Shown: positions 26,530-37,575, numbered from the stretch's first letter. The stretch is DNA of 64,000 nt from VRUE01 sp963702955 (GCA_963702955.1 OY969774.1:62001-126000); one strand, 5' to 3'. Numbers and translations: made by a program. Notes: generated by a model not told the origin, from the sequence alone.

Positions 26530-26635
26530 TGCGCTTGCTCACGCCGCCCCTCGCATGCGGCCGCTATCGTTCCCTCAGGGCCATGCGGCCCTCCCGAGCC
26601 GAGACCCGGCACAAACGAGACAGAAAGGCCGCCAG

Positions 26636-27811
<1,176 letters not shown>

Positions 27812-27815
27812 CCCC

Positions 27816-28601
27816 GTGCAGCGCGCTGCTGCCTTCTTCGACCTCGACAAGACCCTGATGGCGGGGTCGAGCGGGATGCAGTTCGCCCGGGTTGCGGCGC
27901 GCCACGGGCTGGTCGGGCGGCGGCAGCTCGCGAGCTGGGGGATCGAGCACCTTCGCTACCGCCTGCGCGGCGTTTCCGACGAGCGCACCGCCGAGGTGCT
28001 GCGCGGGGTGCGCGAGCTGCTGACCGGGATCGCCGCCCGCGACCTCGAGCGGATGAACCCGGAGGTGATGGCGGCGATCCTGCCGCGCGTCTACCCGCAG
28101 ATGCTCGACGAGGTCTACGCCCACCAGGACGCCGGCCGGCGGACCTTCATCGTCAGCGCCGCCGGCAGCGGCGTGGTCGAGCCGCTGGCCGCCGTGCTGG
28201 GGATGGACGGCGGCGTCGGCACCAGGTACGAGGTCGGCGAGGACGGCGCCTTCAGCGGCCGCTTCGACGGCCCCTTCGTCTACGGCCCGGGCAAGGTCGA
28301 GGCGATCGAGGCCTACGCGGCCGAGCACGGAATCGACCTCGACGCCTCCTACGCCTACTCGGACTCGCTCTCCGACCTGCCGATGCTGCGCGCGGTCGGC
28401 AATCCGGTGGTCGTCAACCCGGACCCGCCGCTGGCCGAGCTGGCCCGGCAGGAAGGCTGGCAGACGATGCGCTTCGAGCGGCTCGGCCGGCGCCTGGTGG
28501 CGGTCGCCGTCACCCTACTGGCGACGATCGCCGGCTTCGGCGCCTCGCGGATCGCGGCCCGCGGCAAGGGCCCGCCCCGCCGCTTCGCTGTGCGGCGGTA
28601 G
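27816..28601 (+). CDS. HAD-IB family phosphatase (SerB-like) with C-terminal membrane helix
   Basis: 261 residues from GTG 27816. HAD motif I FFDLDKTLMAGSS, motif II FIVSAAGSG, Lys in GPGKVEAIEAYA and motif III YSDSLSDLPML are intact. This is the HAD-IB group that includes phosphoserine phosphatase and CicA. A hydrophobic segment near residues 225-245 may anchor it to the membrane, as in several actinobacterial HAD-IB proteins linked to lipid metabolism. The substrate is unknown. Confidence 0.85.
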   Translation: MQRAAAFFDLDKTLMAGSSGMQFARVAARHGLVGRRQLASWGIEHLRYRLRGVSDERTAEVLRGVRELLTGIAARDLERMNPEVMAAILPRVYPQMLDEVYAHQDAGRRTFIVSAAGSGVVEPLAAVLGMDGGVGTRYEVGEDGAFSGRFDGPFVYGPGKVEAIEAYAAEHGIDLDASYAYSDSLSDLPMLRAVGNPVVVNPDPPLAELARQEGWQTMRFERLGRRLVAVAVTLLATIAGFGASRIAARGKGPPRRFAVRR

Positions 28602-28621
28602 CGGGCCCGGCGCGCCCGACG

Positions 28622-28644
28622 GCCGCTCAGTGACCCTGAGCGGC
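28622..28644. terminator. Hairpin at convergent gene ends
   Basis: GCCGCTCAG-TGACC-CTGAGCGGC, perfect nine-base arms. It overlaps the stop codon of the minus-strand membrane protein and lies 20 bases after the HAD stop. Confidence 0.6.
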
Positions 28645-29298
28645 GGGGCGGTGCCCGACGTGCGGTTTGTGCGAGCGCAGGAACTTGAGCACGGTGTCGG
28701 GGTCGCGGACCGCGCCGCCGGCGACGAGGACGGCGAAGCCGATCCCGGCCAGCATCAGGGCGATCCCGATCACGATCCCGAACAGCGACAGGCGGTCGGC
28801 CATGTAGGTGGCGTTGAGCGCGGTGCCGAGGGCGGTCTCGGTCACCCAGACGTCACGGGCGCCGTTTTCGGCCGGCTGCCCGGTTTCGGAGTCGATCGCG
28901 GCGAACTGTTCGTTGCTGGTACCGCCCCCTGGGGAGAGTTCGCTCTTCGGGGTTCCGGGCTTCGCTTCGAACTGACCCATTTCGGAGTAGGTGTAGCCGC
29001 CGGTCGCCTCGAGCGCGTGGATCGTCATGTAGGAGGCGAAGCAGCGCGCCTTGCTGCCGCTGTCGATCGGCTGTTCGGCGACGTCGCAGGTCGGCAGTGC
29101 GACGTTCTTCAGCCCCGCTTCCCTCGCCTCGGCGGCGATCCCGGACGGGGTCATGTCGGGCGTGCCGACGATGTTCTGGCGGTTCAGTTCGGTCGTGACC
29201 GTGCTCTGCCCGTTCGCTCCCATCACGATTGCGACGACGCCGAAGGCGATCAGCACCACCGCCGCGACGATTCCTCCGATCTCAAGTCCTCTGCGCAT
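28627..29298 (-). CDS. Two-helix membrane protein of unknown function
   Basis: 223 residues from ATG 29298, fixed by GGAGGTG six bases upstream and a promoter at 29320-29348. A helix at about 7-28 and another at about 170-195 bracket an external domain with two Cys (PTCDVAE and ARCFASY) that could form a disulfide. The C-terminal cytoplasmic tail is short and basic. I do not recognise a family. It lies downstream of a TlpA-type thioredoxin on the same strand but has its own promoter. Confidence 0.75.
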   Translation of the reverse strand: MRRGLEIGGIVAAVVLIAFGVVAIVMGANGQSTVTTELNRQNIVGTPDMTPSGIAAEAREAGLKNVALPTCDVAEQPIDSGSKARCFASYMTIHALEATGGYTYSEMGQFEAKPGTPKSELSPGGGTSNEQFAAIDSETGQPAENGARDVWVTETALGTALNATYMADRLSLFGIVIGIALMLAGIGFAVLVAGGAVRDPDTVLKFLRSHKPHVGHRPAAQGH

Positions 29299-29319
29299 CC
29301 TGCACCTCCGCTGTAGTCG

Positions 29320-29348
29320 ATTCCAAGACGAACGCGTATCGGCGTCAA
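29320..29348 (-). promoter_or_regulatory. Promoter of the two-helix membrane protein
   Basis: Minus strand: -35 TTGACG (29348-29343), 17-base spacer, -10 TGGAAT (29325-29320). A short leader with a strong GGAGGTG ribosome site follows. Confidence 0.5.
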
Positions 29349-29421
29349 AGTTCGCATCCGGGCGACGCTCTGCCTTCCGGGCGAGTCCCCGGTTTGTCCC
29401 GGTAGAAACCCGTAGACCGGA

Positions 29422-29443
29422 CCCGGGCAATCCCGCGCCCGGG
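29422..29443. terminator. Hairpin after the TlpA-like gene
   Basis: CCCGGGC and GCCCGGG arms around an eight-base loop, seven bases past the stop of the minus-strand thioredoxin gene. No T-tract follows. Confidence 0.45.
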
Positions 29444-29449
29444 GCTGCC

Positions 29450-29968
29450 TCAGGCGCCCGCGGCGGCGCCGAGGCCCAGCGCGCGGGCCAGGTCGGCGGC
29501 GGTCTGCGGGCCGCGGAGGATCGAGGCGATGCGGCCGGCGCGGTCGAGGACGAGCGTGGTCGGCAGGCCGATCACGCCGTAGCGCCCGCCGCTGAGGCCG
29601 TCGGCGCGCAGGACCGGGAAGGTCCAGCCGTAGCGCTTGACGAAGGCGAGCGCCGCGCCGCGGTCGTCTTCCCAGTCGACGCCGACCAGCGCGGCGCGCC
29701 CGTGCAGCCGGCGGGCGAGGCGCGCGAACCCCGGCGCCTCCTGGCGGCAGGGCTCGCACCAGCTCGCCCAGAAGACGATCGCGGCCGGCTTGCCGCGCAG
29801 CGAGGCGAGCGTCGCCCGCGGCGGCACCAGCACCTCGCTCGGCAACGGCGGCGCCGGCCGGCCGGACGCCGAGCCGCCGCCGCGATCGAGCAGCGCGTCG
29901 GCGGCCAGCGCCGCGACGACGACGACGGCGACGATCGCGTAGATGAGATGGCGGCGGCTCACGCGCAT
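29450..29968 (-). CDS. TlpA/ResA-like membrane-anchored thioredoxin
   Basis: 172 residues. An N-terminal anchor (about 8-28) precedes a thioredoxin fold with FWASWCEPCRQEAP and the cis-Pro motif VIGLPTTLVLD. It should reduce disulfides on the outer face of the membrane, for example of apocytochromes or copper proteins. It is divergent from the cytochrome oxidase operon and probably serves CuA or SCO thiol reduction; this is inferred from position. Confidence 0.88.
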   Translation of the reverse strand: MRVSRRHLIYAIVAVVVVAALAADALLDRGGGSASGRPAPPLPSEVLVPPRATLASLRGKPAAIVFWASWCEPCRQEAPGFARLARRLHGRAALVGVDWEDDRGAALAFVKRYGWTFPVLRADGLSGGRYGVIGLPTTLVLDRAGRIASILRGPQTAADLARALGLGAAAGA

Positions 29969-30078
29969 GCTTCCCGGAGGCCGAGGATAAGCCCTTGCCT
30001 TGCGCCGACCCGAGGACTAAGTTAAGAGCAATACGAGGCCGCCGGTGGGAGAGCCGGCGGTCGGCGGAAGGAGGAATC

Positions 30079-30741
30079 GTGAGTTCCCTGACGGCCAGGC
30101 TTGCGGCGATCGGCATCGCAGTCGTGGTCGTCGCAGCGCTGATCGGCTTCTACGTCGCCGACCTGCTCAGCTCCCCGCCGAGCGTCGAAGCTCGCCAGTC
30201 GGGACCCCGGGCCGCCCATCTGGTCCTGAAAACGGAGGCAGCCGTCGGTCCCCAGGGCGCCAACCCCAGCTGGGTCTCCTACCTGATTCGCAACCCGCAG
30301 GGCGAATGGGTCCACAGCACGATCTTCAAGGTGCCGGCGCACGCGCTGGTCCGCGTCACCCTCTACCAGTTCGACGGCGACAGCGGGCTGCGCAACCCGT
30401 TCCTCTCCCAGGTCCACGGCACCGTCGGCAACACGATGCTGGTCAACGGCAAGCGGATGAAGGCGATCCCGCCCGAAGAAGCCTCGCACACCTTCGCGGT
30501 GCCGCAGATCGGCCTGATCGTGCCGCTGCGGGGCGTGCCGGACGAAGCTCCGAACCAGTGCGAAGAAGGCCCCTGCTCGCTGAGCCAGGCCCACGAGACG
30601 GTCGAGTTCACGATCCGCACCGGCAAGCCGGGGCGCTACCGCTGGCAGTGCTTCGTGCCGTGCGCGGCGGGCTTCCTCGCCGGGTTCGGCGGGCCGATGC
30701 AGACGATCGGCTACATGGACGGCTTCCTCCAGGTGTCATGA
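30079..30741 (+). CDS. Membrane-anchored cupredoxin-like protein, first gene of oxidase operon
   Basis: 220 residues from GTG 30079 with AAGGAGG five bases upstream. One N-terminal anchor (about 6-28) is followed by a beta-rich external domain. It ends in QCFVPCAAGFLAGFGGPM, which resembles the CuA loop (C-x3-C) of oxidase subunit II but lacks the His, so binuclear CuA is unlikely; a mononuclear copper site using Cys, Met and an upstream His is possible. It sits ten bases before the genuine coxB. It may be a copper donor or an electron carrier to CuA. Confidence 0.75.
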   Translation: MSSLTARLAAIGIAVVVVAALIGFYVADLLSSPPSVEARQSGPRAAHLVLKTEAAVGPQGANPSWVSYLIRNPQGEWVHSTIFKVPAHALVRVTLYQFDGDSGLRNPFLSQVHGTVGNTMLVNGKRMKAIPPEEASHTFAVPQIGLIVPLRGVPDEAPNQCEEGPCSLSQAHETVEFTIRTGKPGRYRWQCFVPCAAGFLAGFGGPMQTIGYMDGFLQVS

Positions 30742-30751
30742 GCGAGGCCCG

Positions 30752-31579
30752 GTGAAAGAACCGAACCACCTGCGCCGGATCGCGATCGCCGCGCTGGTGC
30801 TGAGCGCGATCGCGACCCCGATCGTGGTCGCTGTCATCGCCCCGAACCTGCCCCCCGGCAACGGCAGCAGCGCCTCCTCGGGCCAGGTCTACGACGACAC
30901 GGTCCTGCTCGGAATCGTCACCCCGATCGCGGTGACGATCCTCGTCTACTTCGCCTACACGCTGGTCGTCTTCCGCCACCGGGCGGGCGGTCACGAAGAA
31001 GGCGTCGCGATCCGCGACGACAACCGCGTCCACGTCCCCTGGCTGGTCGGGACGACCCTGATCGTCCTCTTCCTCGCCGCCTTCGGCACGGTCGAGCTGA
31101 CCGACGCCGGGGCGGGCGGCGGCCAGGGCCCGAGCCCGGCCTGGAAGCCGTCGGGCCGGGCGATGCCGGTCCAGGTGATCGCCCAGCAGTGGGAGTTCAC
31201 CTACCGCTACCCGACCTTCGGCGGGATCGAGACGGCCCACCTCGAGCTGCCGGTCGGCCGCCAGGTCGAGTTCCACGTCACCTCGCTCGACGTGATCCAC
31301 TCCTTCTGGGCGCCGAAGCTCGGGATCAAGGCCGACGCCAACCCCGGCGTCAACAACGTCGCCTACGCCAAGCCCGACGAGGAAGAGCCGTTCGAAATCC
31401 ACTGCAGCGAGCTGTGCGGGCTCTGGCACGGCTACATGTTCGACACCGGCCAGGTGGTGAGCGGCACCGCCTTCTTGCGCTGGATCCACAACCAGCAGAA
31501 GGTCTTCGCGCCGGCGGCGAAGGTCCTGCCGCCCTACGCGACGCATTACTTCCCCGAACCCGATAGGAGGGGCGGATGA
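30752..31579 (+). CDS. coxB: Cytochrome c oxidase subunit II
   Basis: 275 residues from GTG 30752. Two helices (about 10-32 and 50-75, with a third hydrophobic stretch near 95-115) precede the CuA domain. The ligands are complete: His in LDVIHSFWAPK, then CSELCGLWHGYM (C-x3-C-x3-H-x2-M). AQQWEFTYRYP is the aromatic electron-entry region. It accepts electrons from cytochrome c and passes them to heme a in subunit I. Its stop overlaps the coxA ATG by four bases. Confidence 0.95.
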   Translation: MKEPNHLRRIAIAALVLSAIATPIVVAVIAPNLPPGNGSSASSGQVYDDTVLLGIVTPIAVTILVYFAYTLVVFRHRAGGHEEGVAIRDDNRVHVPWLVGTTLIVLFLAAFGTVELTDAGAGGGQGPSPAWKPSGRAMPVQVIAQQWEFTYRYPTFGGIETAHLELPVGRQVEFHVTSLDVIHSFWAPKLGIKADANPGVNNVAYAKPDEEEPFEIHCSELCGLWHGYMFDTGQVVSGTAFLRWIHNQQKVFAPAAKVLPPYATHYFPEPDRRGG

Positions 31580-33450
31580 GCGAAGCAGCCACGAGGCCGC
31601 TCTGGCGGCGCCTGATCGGCTTCAACCTGCTCAGCGGGATCGTGCTGGGGATCGTCGGCTTCTACTTCGGCTGGTGGCTGGGCCACCAGATCCACGCCGA
31701 GAGCCTCGAGTTCTTCGAGGACACGAACCAGAACGACGTCGCGCTGCTGCTCGGCTACCTGTTCGCGGTGGTCGGCTTCCTGGTCGGCCTCGGCTTCGCC
31801 GGCTATCCGCTGTCGCGGATGGTCGGGCGCGGGCGCACCCACGTCGCCAACGAGGAGGGCGGGGTCGGCCGCTACTTCGGGCTCTGCACCGACCACAAGG
31901 TGGTCGGCGTCCAGTACATCTTCGGGGTCGGCCTCTTCTTCTTCATCGCCGGACTGAACGCGATGCTGATCCGGGCCGAGCTGCTGCGGCCCTCGCCGCA
32001 GCTTTTCGGGGCCGGCAACTACCTGACCCTGGTCGGCCTGCACGGCACGATGATGATGGGGATCATGACCTCGGGCGTGCTCGGCCCGTTCGCCAACTAC
32101 TTCGTGCCGCTGATGATCGGCGCCCGGCGGATGGCCTTCCCGCGGATCGAGTCGCTGACCTTCTGGCTGCTGATGGCGGCCGGGGCGATCCTCGTCACGA
32201 CGATCTTCTTCGGCGGCTTCCCGACCGGCTGGACGGGATACGCGCCGCTCAACGTCCAGGCCAACTACGGCTTCGACTCCTACATCTTCTTCTTCGCCCT
32301 GGTCGGGCTCTCGATGACGATGCTGGGACTGAACCTGATCGCGACGATCGTCACCATGCGCGCCCCCGGCATCACCTGGGGACGGCTGCCGATCTTCTGC
32401 TGGGGGGCGCTCAGCACCGGCATCCTGATGGTGCTGGCGGCGCCGGTCCTGATCGCGGCGCTGTTGATGGTCGCCTTCGACCGCGGCGTGCAGACCTCGT
32501 TCTTCCTCTCCAGCGCCGGCGGCAGCCCCTACCTGTTCCAGAACCTGTTCTGGTTCTTCGGCCACCCCGAGGTGTACGTGCTCGCCCTGCCCGGGTTCGG
32601 GATCATCCTCGAGATCCTCCCGGTCTTCGCGCGCAAACCGCTCTGGGGCTACCGGATCGCCGTCGCCGGGATCCTCGGCGTGATGCTGCTCAGCTTCTTC
32701 GTCTGGCAGCACCACCTCTTCGTCAGCGGGCTCAACTCCTCGCTGCGGCCCTTCTACATGTTCTCGACCGAGTCGATCTCGATCCCCACCGGGCTGGTCT
32801 TCCTCTGCGGGATGGCGACCCTGTGGCGGGCGAAGATCCGCTACACGGTGCCGATGCTGTTCTGCCTCGCCTGGTTCTTCAACTTCTTCATCGGCGGGGC
32901 GTCGGGCGTCTTCCTCTCCGACGTGCCGAGCGACGTCGCCACCCACGGCAGCTTCTTCGTCATGGCCCACTTCCATTACACGATCATGGGCGGGCTGGTC
33001 TTCGCCTTCTTCGCGGCGATCTACTACTGGGTGCCGAAGATGTTCGGGATGGAGCTGAACGAGCGGCTGGGGAAGATCCACTTCTGGACGATGTTCATCG
33101 CCTTCAACTCGACCTTCGCGCCGCTGTTCGCGCTCGGCCTGATGGGGATGCCGCGGCGCGTCGTCACCTATCCCTCGCACCTGCAGCCGCTCAACGTCTG
33201 GGTCTCGGTCTCGGCCTTCGTGCTGGGGGCCTCGATGCTGGTCTTCCTCGCGAACGTCGTCTACTCGCTGGCGATCGTCCGCAAGCCGGCGGCGGCCAAC
33301 CCCTGGGGCTCGAAGTCGCTCGAGTGGCAGACGCCGACCCCGGTCCCGGTGGAGAACTTCGAGCGCCCGCCGACGATCGACTCCGACCCCTACGACTACG
33401 GCGTGCCGCCGGCGCCGCCGCGCCCGGCCGAGGCGCCGGCCTCGGGATAG
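31576..33450 (+). CDS. coxA: Cytochrome c oxidase subunit I
   Basis: 624 residues. An extra N-terminal pair of helices (about 10-80) precedes the 12-helix core. Heme a and CuB ligands are visible in GLHGTMMMGIM, WFFGHPEVYVLALPGFG (with the His-Tyr crosslink and the A1-type Glu), WQHHLFVSG and MAHFHYTIMGG. The D-channel entrance motif usually reading GAPDMAFPR is GARRMAFPR here, so the entry Asp is replaced. The C-terminal tail after about 565 is Pro-rich and cytoplasmic. It is the catalytic subunit reducing O2. Confidence 0.95.
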   Translation: MSEAATRPLWRRLIGFNLLSGIVLGIVGFYFGWWLGHQIHAESLEFFEDTNQNDVALLLGYLFAVVGFLVGLGFAGYPLSRMVGRGRTHVANEEGGVGRYFGLCTDHKVVGVQYIFGVGLFFFIAGLNAMLIRAELLRPSPQLFGAGNYLTLVGLHGTMMMGIMTSGVLGPFANYFVPLMIGARRMAFPRIESLTFWLLMAAGAILVTTIFFGGFPTGWTGYAPLNVQANYGFDSYIFFFALVGLSMTMLGLNLIATIVTMRAPGITWGRLPIFCWGALSTGILMVLAAPVLIAALLMVAFDRGVQTSFFLSSAGGSPYLFQNLFWFFGHPEVYVLALPGFGIILEILPVFARKPLWGYRIAVAGILGVMLLSFFVWQHHLFVSGLNSSLRPFYMFSTESISIPTGLVFLCGMATLWRAKIRYTVPMLFCLAWFFNFFIGGASGVFLSDVPSDVATHGSFFVMAHFHYTIMGGLVFAFFAAIYYWVPKMFGMELNERLGKIHFWTMFIAFNSTFAPLFALGLMGMPRRVVTYPSHLQPLNVWVSVSAFVLGASMLVFLANVVYSLAIVRKPAAANPWGSKSLEWQTPTPVPVENFERPPTIDSDPYDYGVPPAPPRPAEAPASG

Positions 33451-33458
33451 GAGGGACG

Positions 33459-34061
33459 ATGGAGGCACGCGACCATACGCAGGCGCCGGCGGCGAGCTAC
33501 GCGGAGACGCCGGAGCTGCACGAGCGGATCGACCGGATCGGCTTCGGGCTGATCGCCGGGGCGACGATCATGTTCTTCCTCGGCTTCGTCTTCGCCTACT
33601 TCTACCTGCGCTCGCTCGACAACAACGGCCTCTGGCGCCCGGCGGGAGTCGAACCGCCGAGCGGCTACGGGATCGCGATCGCCGCCGCGCCGGCGCTCAG
33701 CGCCGCCTCCTTTCTCTACGCGGCCCGGGCGGCCCGCGAGGGCGGCACCTCGTGGGTGGCGGCCTCGGGCGTCGCGCTGGCGCTCGGCCTGTTCGCCTGC
33801 GCCGCCCAGGCGGTCGAGTACGCCCACATCCCCTTCGGCCCCGAAAGCGGCGGCTACGCCAGCGTCTTCTTCGGCTGGACCGCGCTCTACGTGGTGGTCG
33901 CGCTGCTGGCGATGTACCGGGTCGAGACGGTCTTCGCCGCCGGGTTGCGCCACCGCGGCCGGCCGCAGGCGGTGCCCGAGGGCTTTGCCCCGAGCGCCTA
34001 CTACTGGGCGCTGCTGGCGGCGATCGGCGTCCTCGCCTGGGTCGTCCTCTACCTGGTCTGA
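33459..34061 (+). CDS. coxC: Cytochrome c oxidase subunit III
   Basis: 200 residues from ATG 33459 with AGGAGGG upstream. Five hydrophobic segments, with FFLGFVFAYFYLRSL in the first as in short, five-helix subunit III proteins; the Glu-rich first two helices of long forms are absent. It stabilises subunit I. It is eight bases after coxA and four bases before ctaG. Confidence 0.88.
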   Translation: MEARDHTQAPAASYAETPELHERIDRIGFGLIAGATIMFFLGFVFAYFYLRSLDNNGLWRPAGVEPPSGYGIAIAAAPALSAASFLYAARAAREGGTSWVAASGVALALGLFACAAQAVEYAHIPFGPESGGYASVFFGWTALYVVVALLAMYRVETVFAAGLRHRGRPQAVPEGFAPSAYYWALLAAIGVLAWVVLYLV

Positions 34062-34064
34062 GCG

Positions 34065-34928
34065 ATGGCAGCGCTGACCACGCCCCTCGACTGGACCGGC
34101 GGGCCGGCCCTGGCCTGGGTGCTGGGCGCGGCGCTGCTCTATGCGCTGGGCGGCAGGGGCCGCCGCGCGCCGCAGGCGGCGGATCGTCGGCGCACGGCCG
34201 CCTTCGCCGCCGGCCTGGCGGCGATCCTCATCGCCCTCGACTCGCCGCTCGACGAGCTCGCCGACGAACTGTTCTGGGCGCACATGACCCAGCACGTGCT
34301 GCTGATCGCGGTGGCGCCGCCGCTGCTGGTCCTGTCCCGGCCCTGGACGCGGATGTGGCGCGGCGTCCCGGCCCGCCGGCGGCGCCCGATCTCGCGCCGG
34401 CTCGTCTCGGGGCCGCGCTGGGCGCCGCTGCGAGGGGCGGCGGCCTTCCTCGGCGGCGGGCTCGTCTCCTGGCTGATCTTCAACCTCGACTTCTGCGCCT
34501 GGCACCTGCCCGTCCTCTACGACGCGGCGCTGCGCTCCGACGCCGTCCACGCCTGCGAGCACTTCGCCTTCTTCGCCACGGCGCTGCTGCTCTGGACCCG
34601 GGCGATCTACTCGCCGCCGTGGCGCTCGCGTCTCAGCGAGCCGGCGAAGCTCGCCTACCTGGGGGGGACGCTGGTGGTCGGCTGGGTGCTGGCGATCGTC
34701 CTGGCGACGGCCTCCTCGCCGCTCTACTCCGCCTACGCCGAGGAGGCGAGCCGCCCGGGCCACATCTCGGCGCTGACCGATCAGCAGTTCGCGGCCGGGG
34801 TGATGTGGGTGCCCGGCTCGCTCTCCTACACGATCGCGATCGTCCTGATCGCCTACCGTTGGCTGGAGCCGCGCCAGGCGCGGGGCCGCAGCGGTCCCGC
34901 CAAGCCACTGCCGACTGGAGTTGGATGA
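34065..34928 (+). CDS. ctaG: CtaG-type cytochrome oxidase assembly protein
   Basis: 287 residues with about seven helices, matching the caa3_CtaG family. Conserved residues include ELFWAHMTQHVLLIAVAPPLLVL, FCAWHLPVLYDAAL and ACEHFAFFATALLLWTRAIY, whose His residues are typical of the family. It helps assemble the CuB/heme site of caa3-type oxidases. Its TGA overlaps an ATG, and the 44-residue membrane protein begins two bases later. Confidence 0.9.
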   Translation: MAALTTPLDWTGGPALAWVLGAALLYALGGRGRRAPQAADRRRTAAFAAGLAAILIALDSPLDELADELFWAHMTQHVLLIAVAPPLLVLSRPWTRMWRGVPARRRRPISRRLVSGPRWAPLRGAAAFLGGGLVSWLIFNLDFCAWHLPVLYDAALRSDAVHACEHFAFFATALLLWTRAIYSPPWRSRLSEPAKLAYLGGTLVVGWVLAIVLATASSPLYSAYAEEASRPGHISALTDQQFAAGVMWVPGSLSYTIAIVLIAYRWLEPRQARGRSGPAKPLPTGVG

Positions 34929-34929
34929 G

Positions 34930-35064
34930 ATGCAAGCGACGCAGATGCTGACCGCGACCGCCGGCTGGACGAGCTTCTCCGGGGTCTTCTCGACCGTCTT
35001 CCCGCTGGTCGTCCTGATCGCCGTGCTCGCCTGGTACGCGGTGGCGAGCAGAAGACACCCTTGA
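34930..35064 (+). CDS. 44-residue single-helix membrane protein of the oxidase operon
   Basis: A short N-terminal segment (MQATQMLTATAGW) leads into one long hydrophobic helix ending in WYAVASRRHP, so N-out/C-in topology is likely. It fits exactly between ctaG and the SCO gene: it starts two bases after the ctaG stop and its TGA overlaps the SCO TTG. Such small proteins often act as extra oxidase subunits (compare subunit IV or CtaF-type peptides), but no family can be assigned. Confidence 0.68.
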   Translation: MQATQMLTATAGWTSFSGVFSTVFPLVVLIAVLAWYAVASRRHP

Positions 35065-35738
35065 GAAGACGTGGGGCGGATGGCGGCTCCCCGCGGAGGC
35101 CGCGGACCACCCGTCGGGTCGCGGCGGCGGCGATCCCGCTCGCGGCGCTGGTCGGCGTGCTGCTCGGCATCGGCGCGCACCGGCTGACCGGCGGCGCTTC
35201 GGACGGTAAGAGCACCGCGGCTCGGGTCCGCGGCCAGGCGGTCTGGCCGGCGGGTCTTCGGCGGGCGCCCGAATTCTCGCTGCCCGACCAGGCGGGCCGG
35301 CGCTTCGCGCTCGGCTCGCTGCGCGGCCGGCCGGCGATCCTCGCCTTCATGGACTCCCACTGCCACCAGGAGTGCCCGCTCGAGGGCCGCGCCCTCGCCG
35401 CCGCCTTCCGGATGGTGCCGCGGGCGGAGCGGCCGGTCGTCGTCGCGGTCAGCGTCAATCCCTGGGAAGACACGCCCGCCTCGGCCCGCCGCGCGATCGA
35501 GCGCTTCGGCCTGGCGCCGTTCGAATGGCGCTGGCTGCTCGGCTCGAAGGCGACGCTGGCGCCGGTCTGGCGCAAGTACGGGATCGAAGTGCGGCGCACG
35601 ACGGGCGACGTCGAGCACACCGACGCGATCTACCTGATCGACGCGCAGGGCGACGAGCGCGCGGGGATGGTCTACCCCTTCCTTCCGGTCTGGGTGAGCG
35701 ACGACCTGAAGACCTTGGCTGCCGAAGCAAGCGCGTAG
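35061..35738 (+). CDS. SCO1/SenC copper chaperone
   Basis: 225 residues from TTG 35061, overlapping the previous stop (TTGA). A membrane anchor at about 18-38 precedes the thioredoxin fold. The copper site is Cys101 and Cys105 (CHQEC, where most SCO proteins have CPDIC) with His186 in VEHTDAIYLID. It inserts copper into CuA of subunit II or reduces its thiols. It ends the oxidase operon, six bases before a large composite inverted repeat. Confidence 0.88.
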   Translation: MRRRGADGGSPRRPRTTRRVAAAAIPLAALVGVLLGIGAHRLTGGASDGKSTAARVRGQAVWPAGLRRAPEFSLPDQAGRRFALGSLRGRPAILAFMDSHCHQECPLEGRALAAAFRMVPRAERPVVVAVSVNPWEDTPASARRAIERFGLAPFEWRWLLGSKATLAPVWRKYGIEVRRTTGDVEHTDAIYLIDAQGDERAGMVYPFLPVWVSDDLKTLAAEASA

Positions 35739-35743
35739 CGGAG

Positions 35744-35885
35744 GAGGAGCCCGGTGGGTCGGTGGGCGAATTGATGTCGCCGCCTGCGGCGGCGACGATG
35801 ATGGAGCGCGGCTCCGCCGCGTTTGGAATCAGATTGCATTTCGCGGCCTTCGGCCACATTCGCCCACCGACCCACCGGGCTCCTC
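35744..35885. repeat. Composite inverted repeat with three inner hairpins
   Basis: Perfect 28-base outer arms (35744-35771 and 35858-35885). Inside are three hairpins: GTCGCCGCC-TGC-GGCGGCGAC at 35776-35796, CGCGGC-TCC-GCCGCG at 35807-35821, and GGCC-TTC-GGCC at 35845-35855. No protein frame is credible. It lies between the oxidase operon and the mutase operon. It could be a strong terminator, a structured RNA or a miniature mobile element. Confidence 0.75.
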
Positions 35886-35923
35886 TTCCACAGTCCGCGC
35901 CGGTTGCCCCGGGTTGCCACGCC

Positions 35924-35929
35924 TAGACT
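35924..35929 (+). promoter_or_regulatory. -10 box TAGACT, leaderless start of the mutase large subunit
   Basis: TAGACT ends nine bases before the ATG at 35939, with no ribosome site between. It supports 35939 rather than the GTG at 35930. Confidence 0.55.
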
Positions 35930-35938
35930 GTGTGGGAC

Positions 35939-37561
<1,623 letters not shown>

Positions 37562-37569
37562 GCAGTCGC

Positions 37570-37575
37570 TAGGGT
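37570..37575 (+). promoter_or_regulatory. -10-like box TAGGGT before the mutase small subunit
   Basis: TAGGGT ends nine bases before the ATG at 37585, inside the 23-base gap of the operon. A separate leaderless transcript for the small subunit is possible. Confidence 0.4.

Noticed and set aside
24600..26612. Possible 718-residue minus-strand protein opposite the thioesterase and pepA
   Set aside because: Pure Arg/Ala/Gly-rich shadow; pepA in a different frame of the same strand explains the region.
29299..29449. Riboswitch in the leader of the two-helix membrane protein
   Set aside because: G/C-rich hairpins are present, but no known aptamer core could be matched; a promoter downstream of them explains the gene start.
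31546..33468. 640-codon minus-strand frame opposite coxA
   Set aside because: Glu/Arg/His/Asp-rich shadow translation with no motifs; coxA on the other strand is unambiguous.
31674..34061. 795-codon frame through coxA and coxC
   Set aside because: It is out of frame with coxA until 33459, where coxC begins with a ribosome site; the earlier part is Arg/Pro-rich noise.
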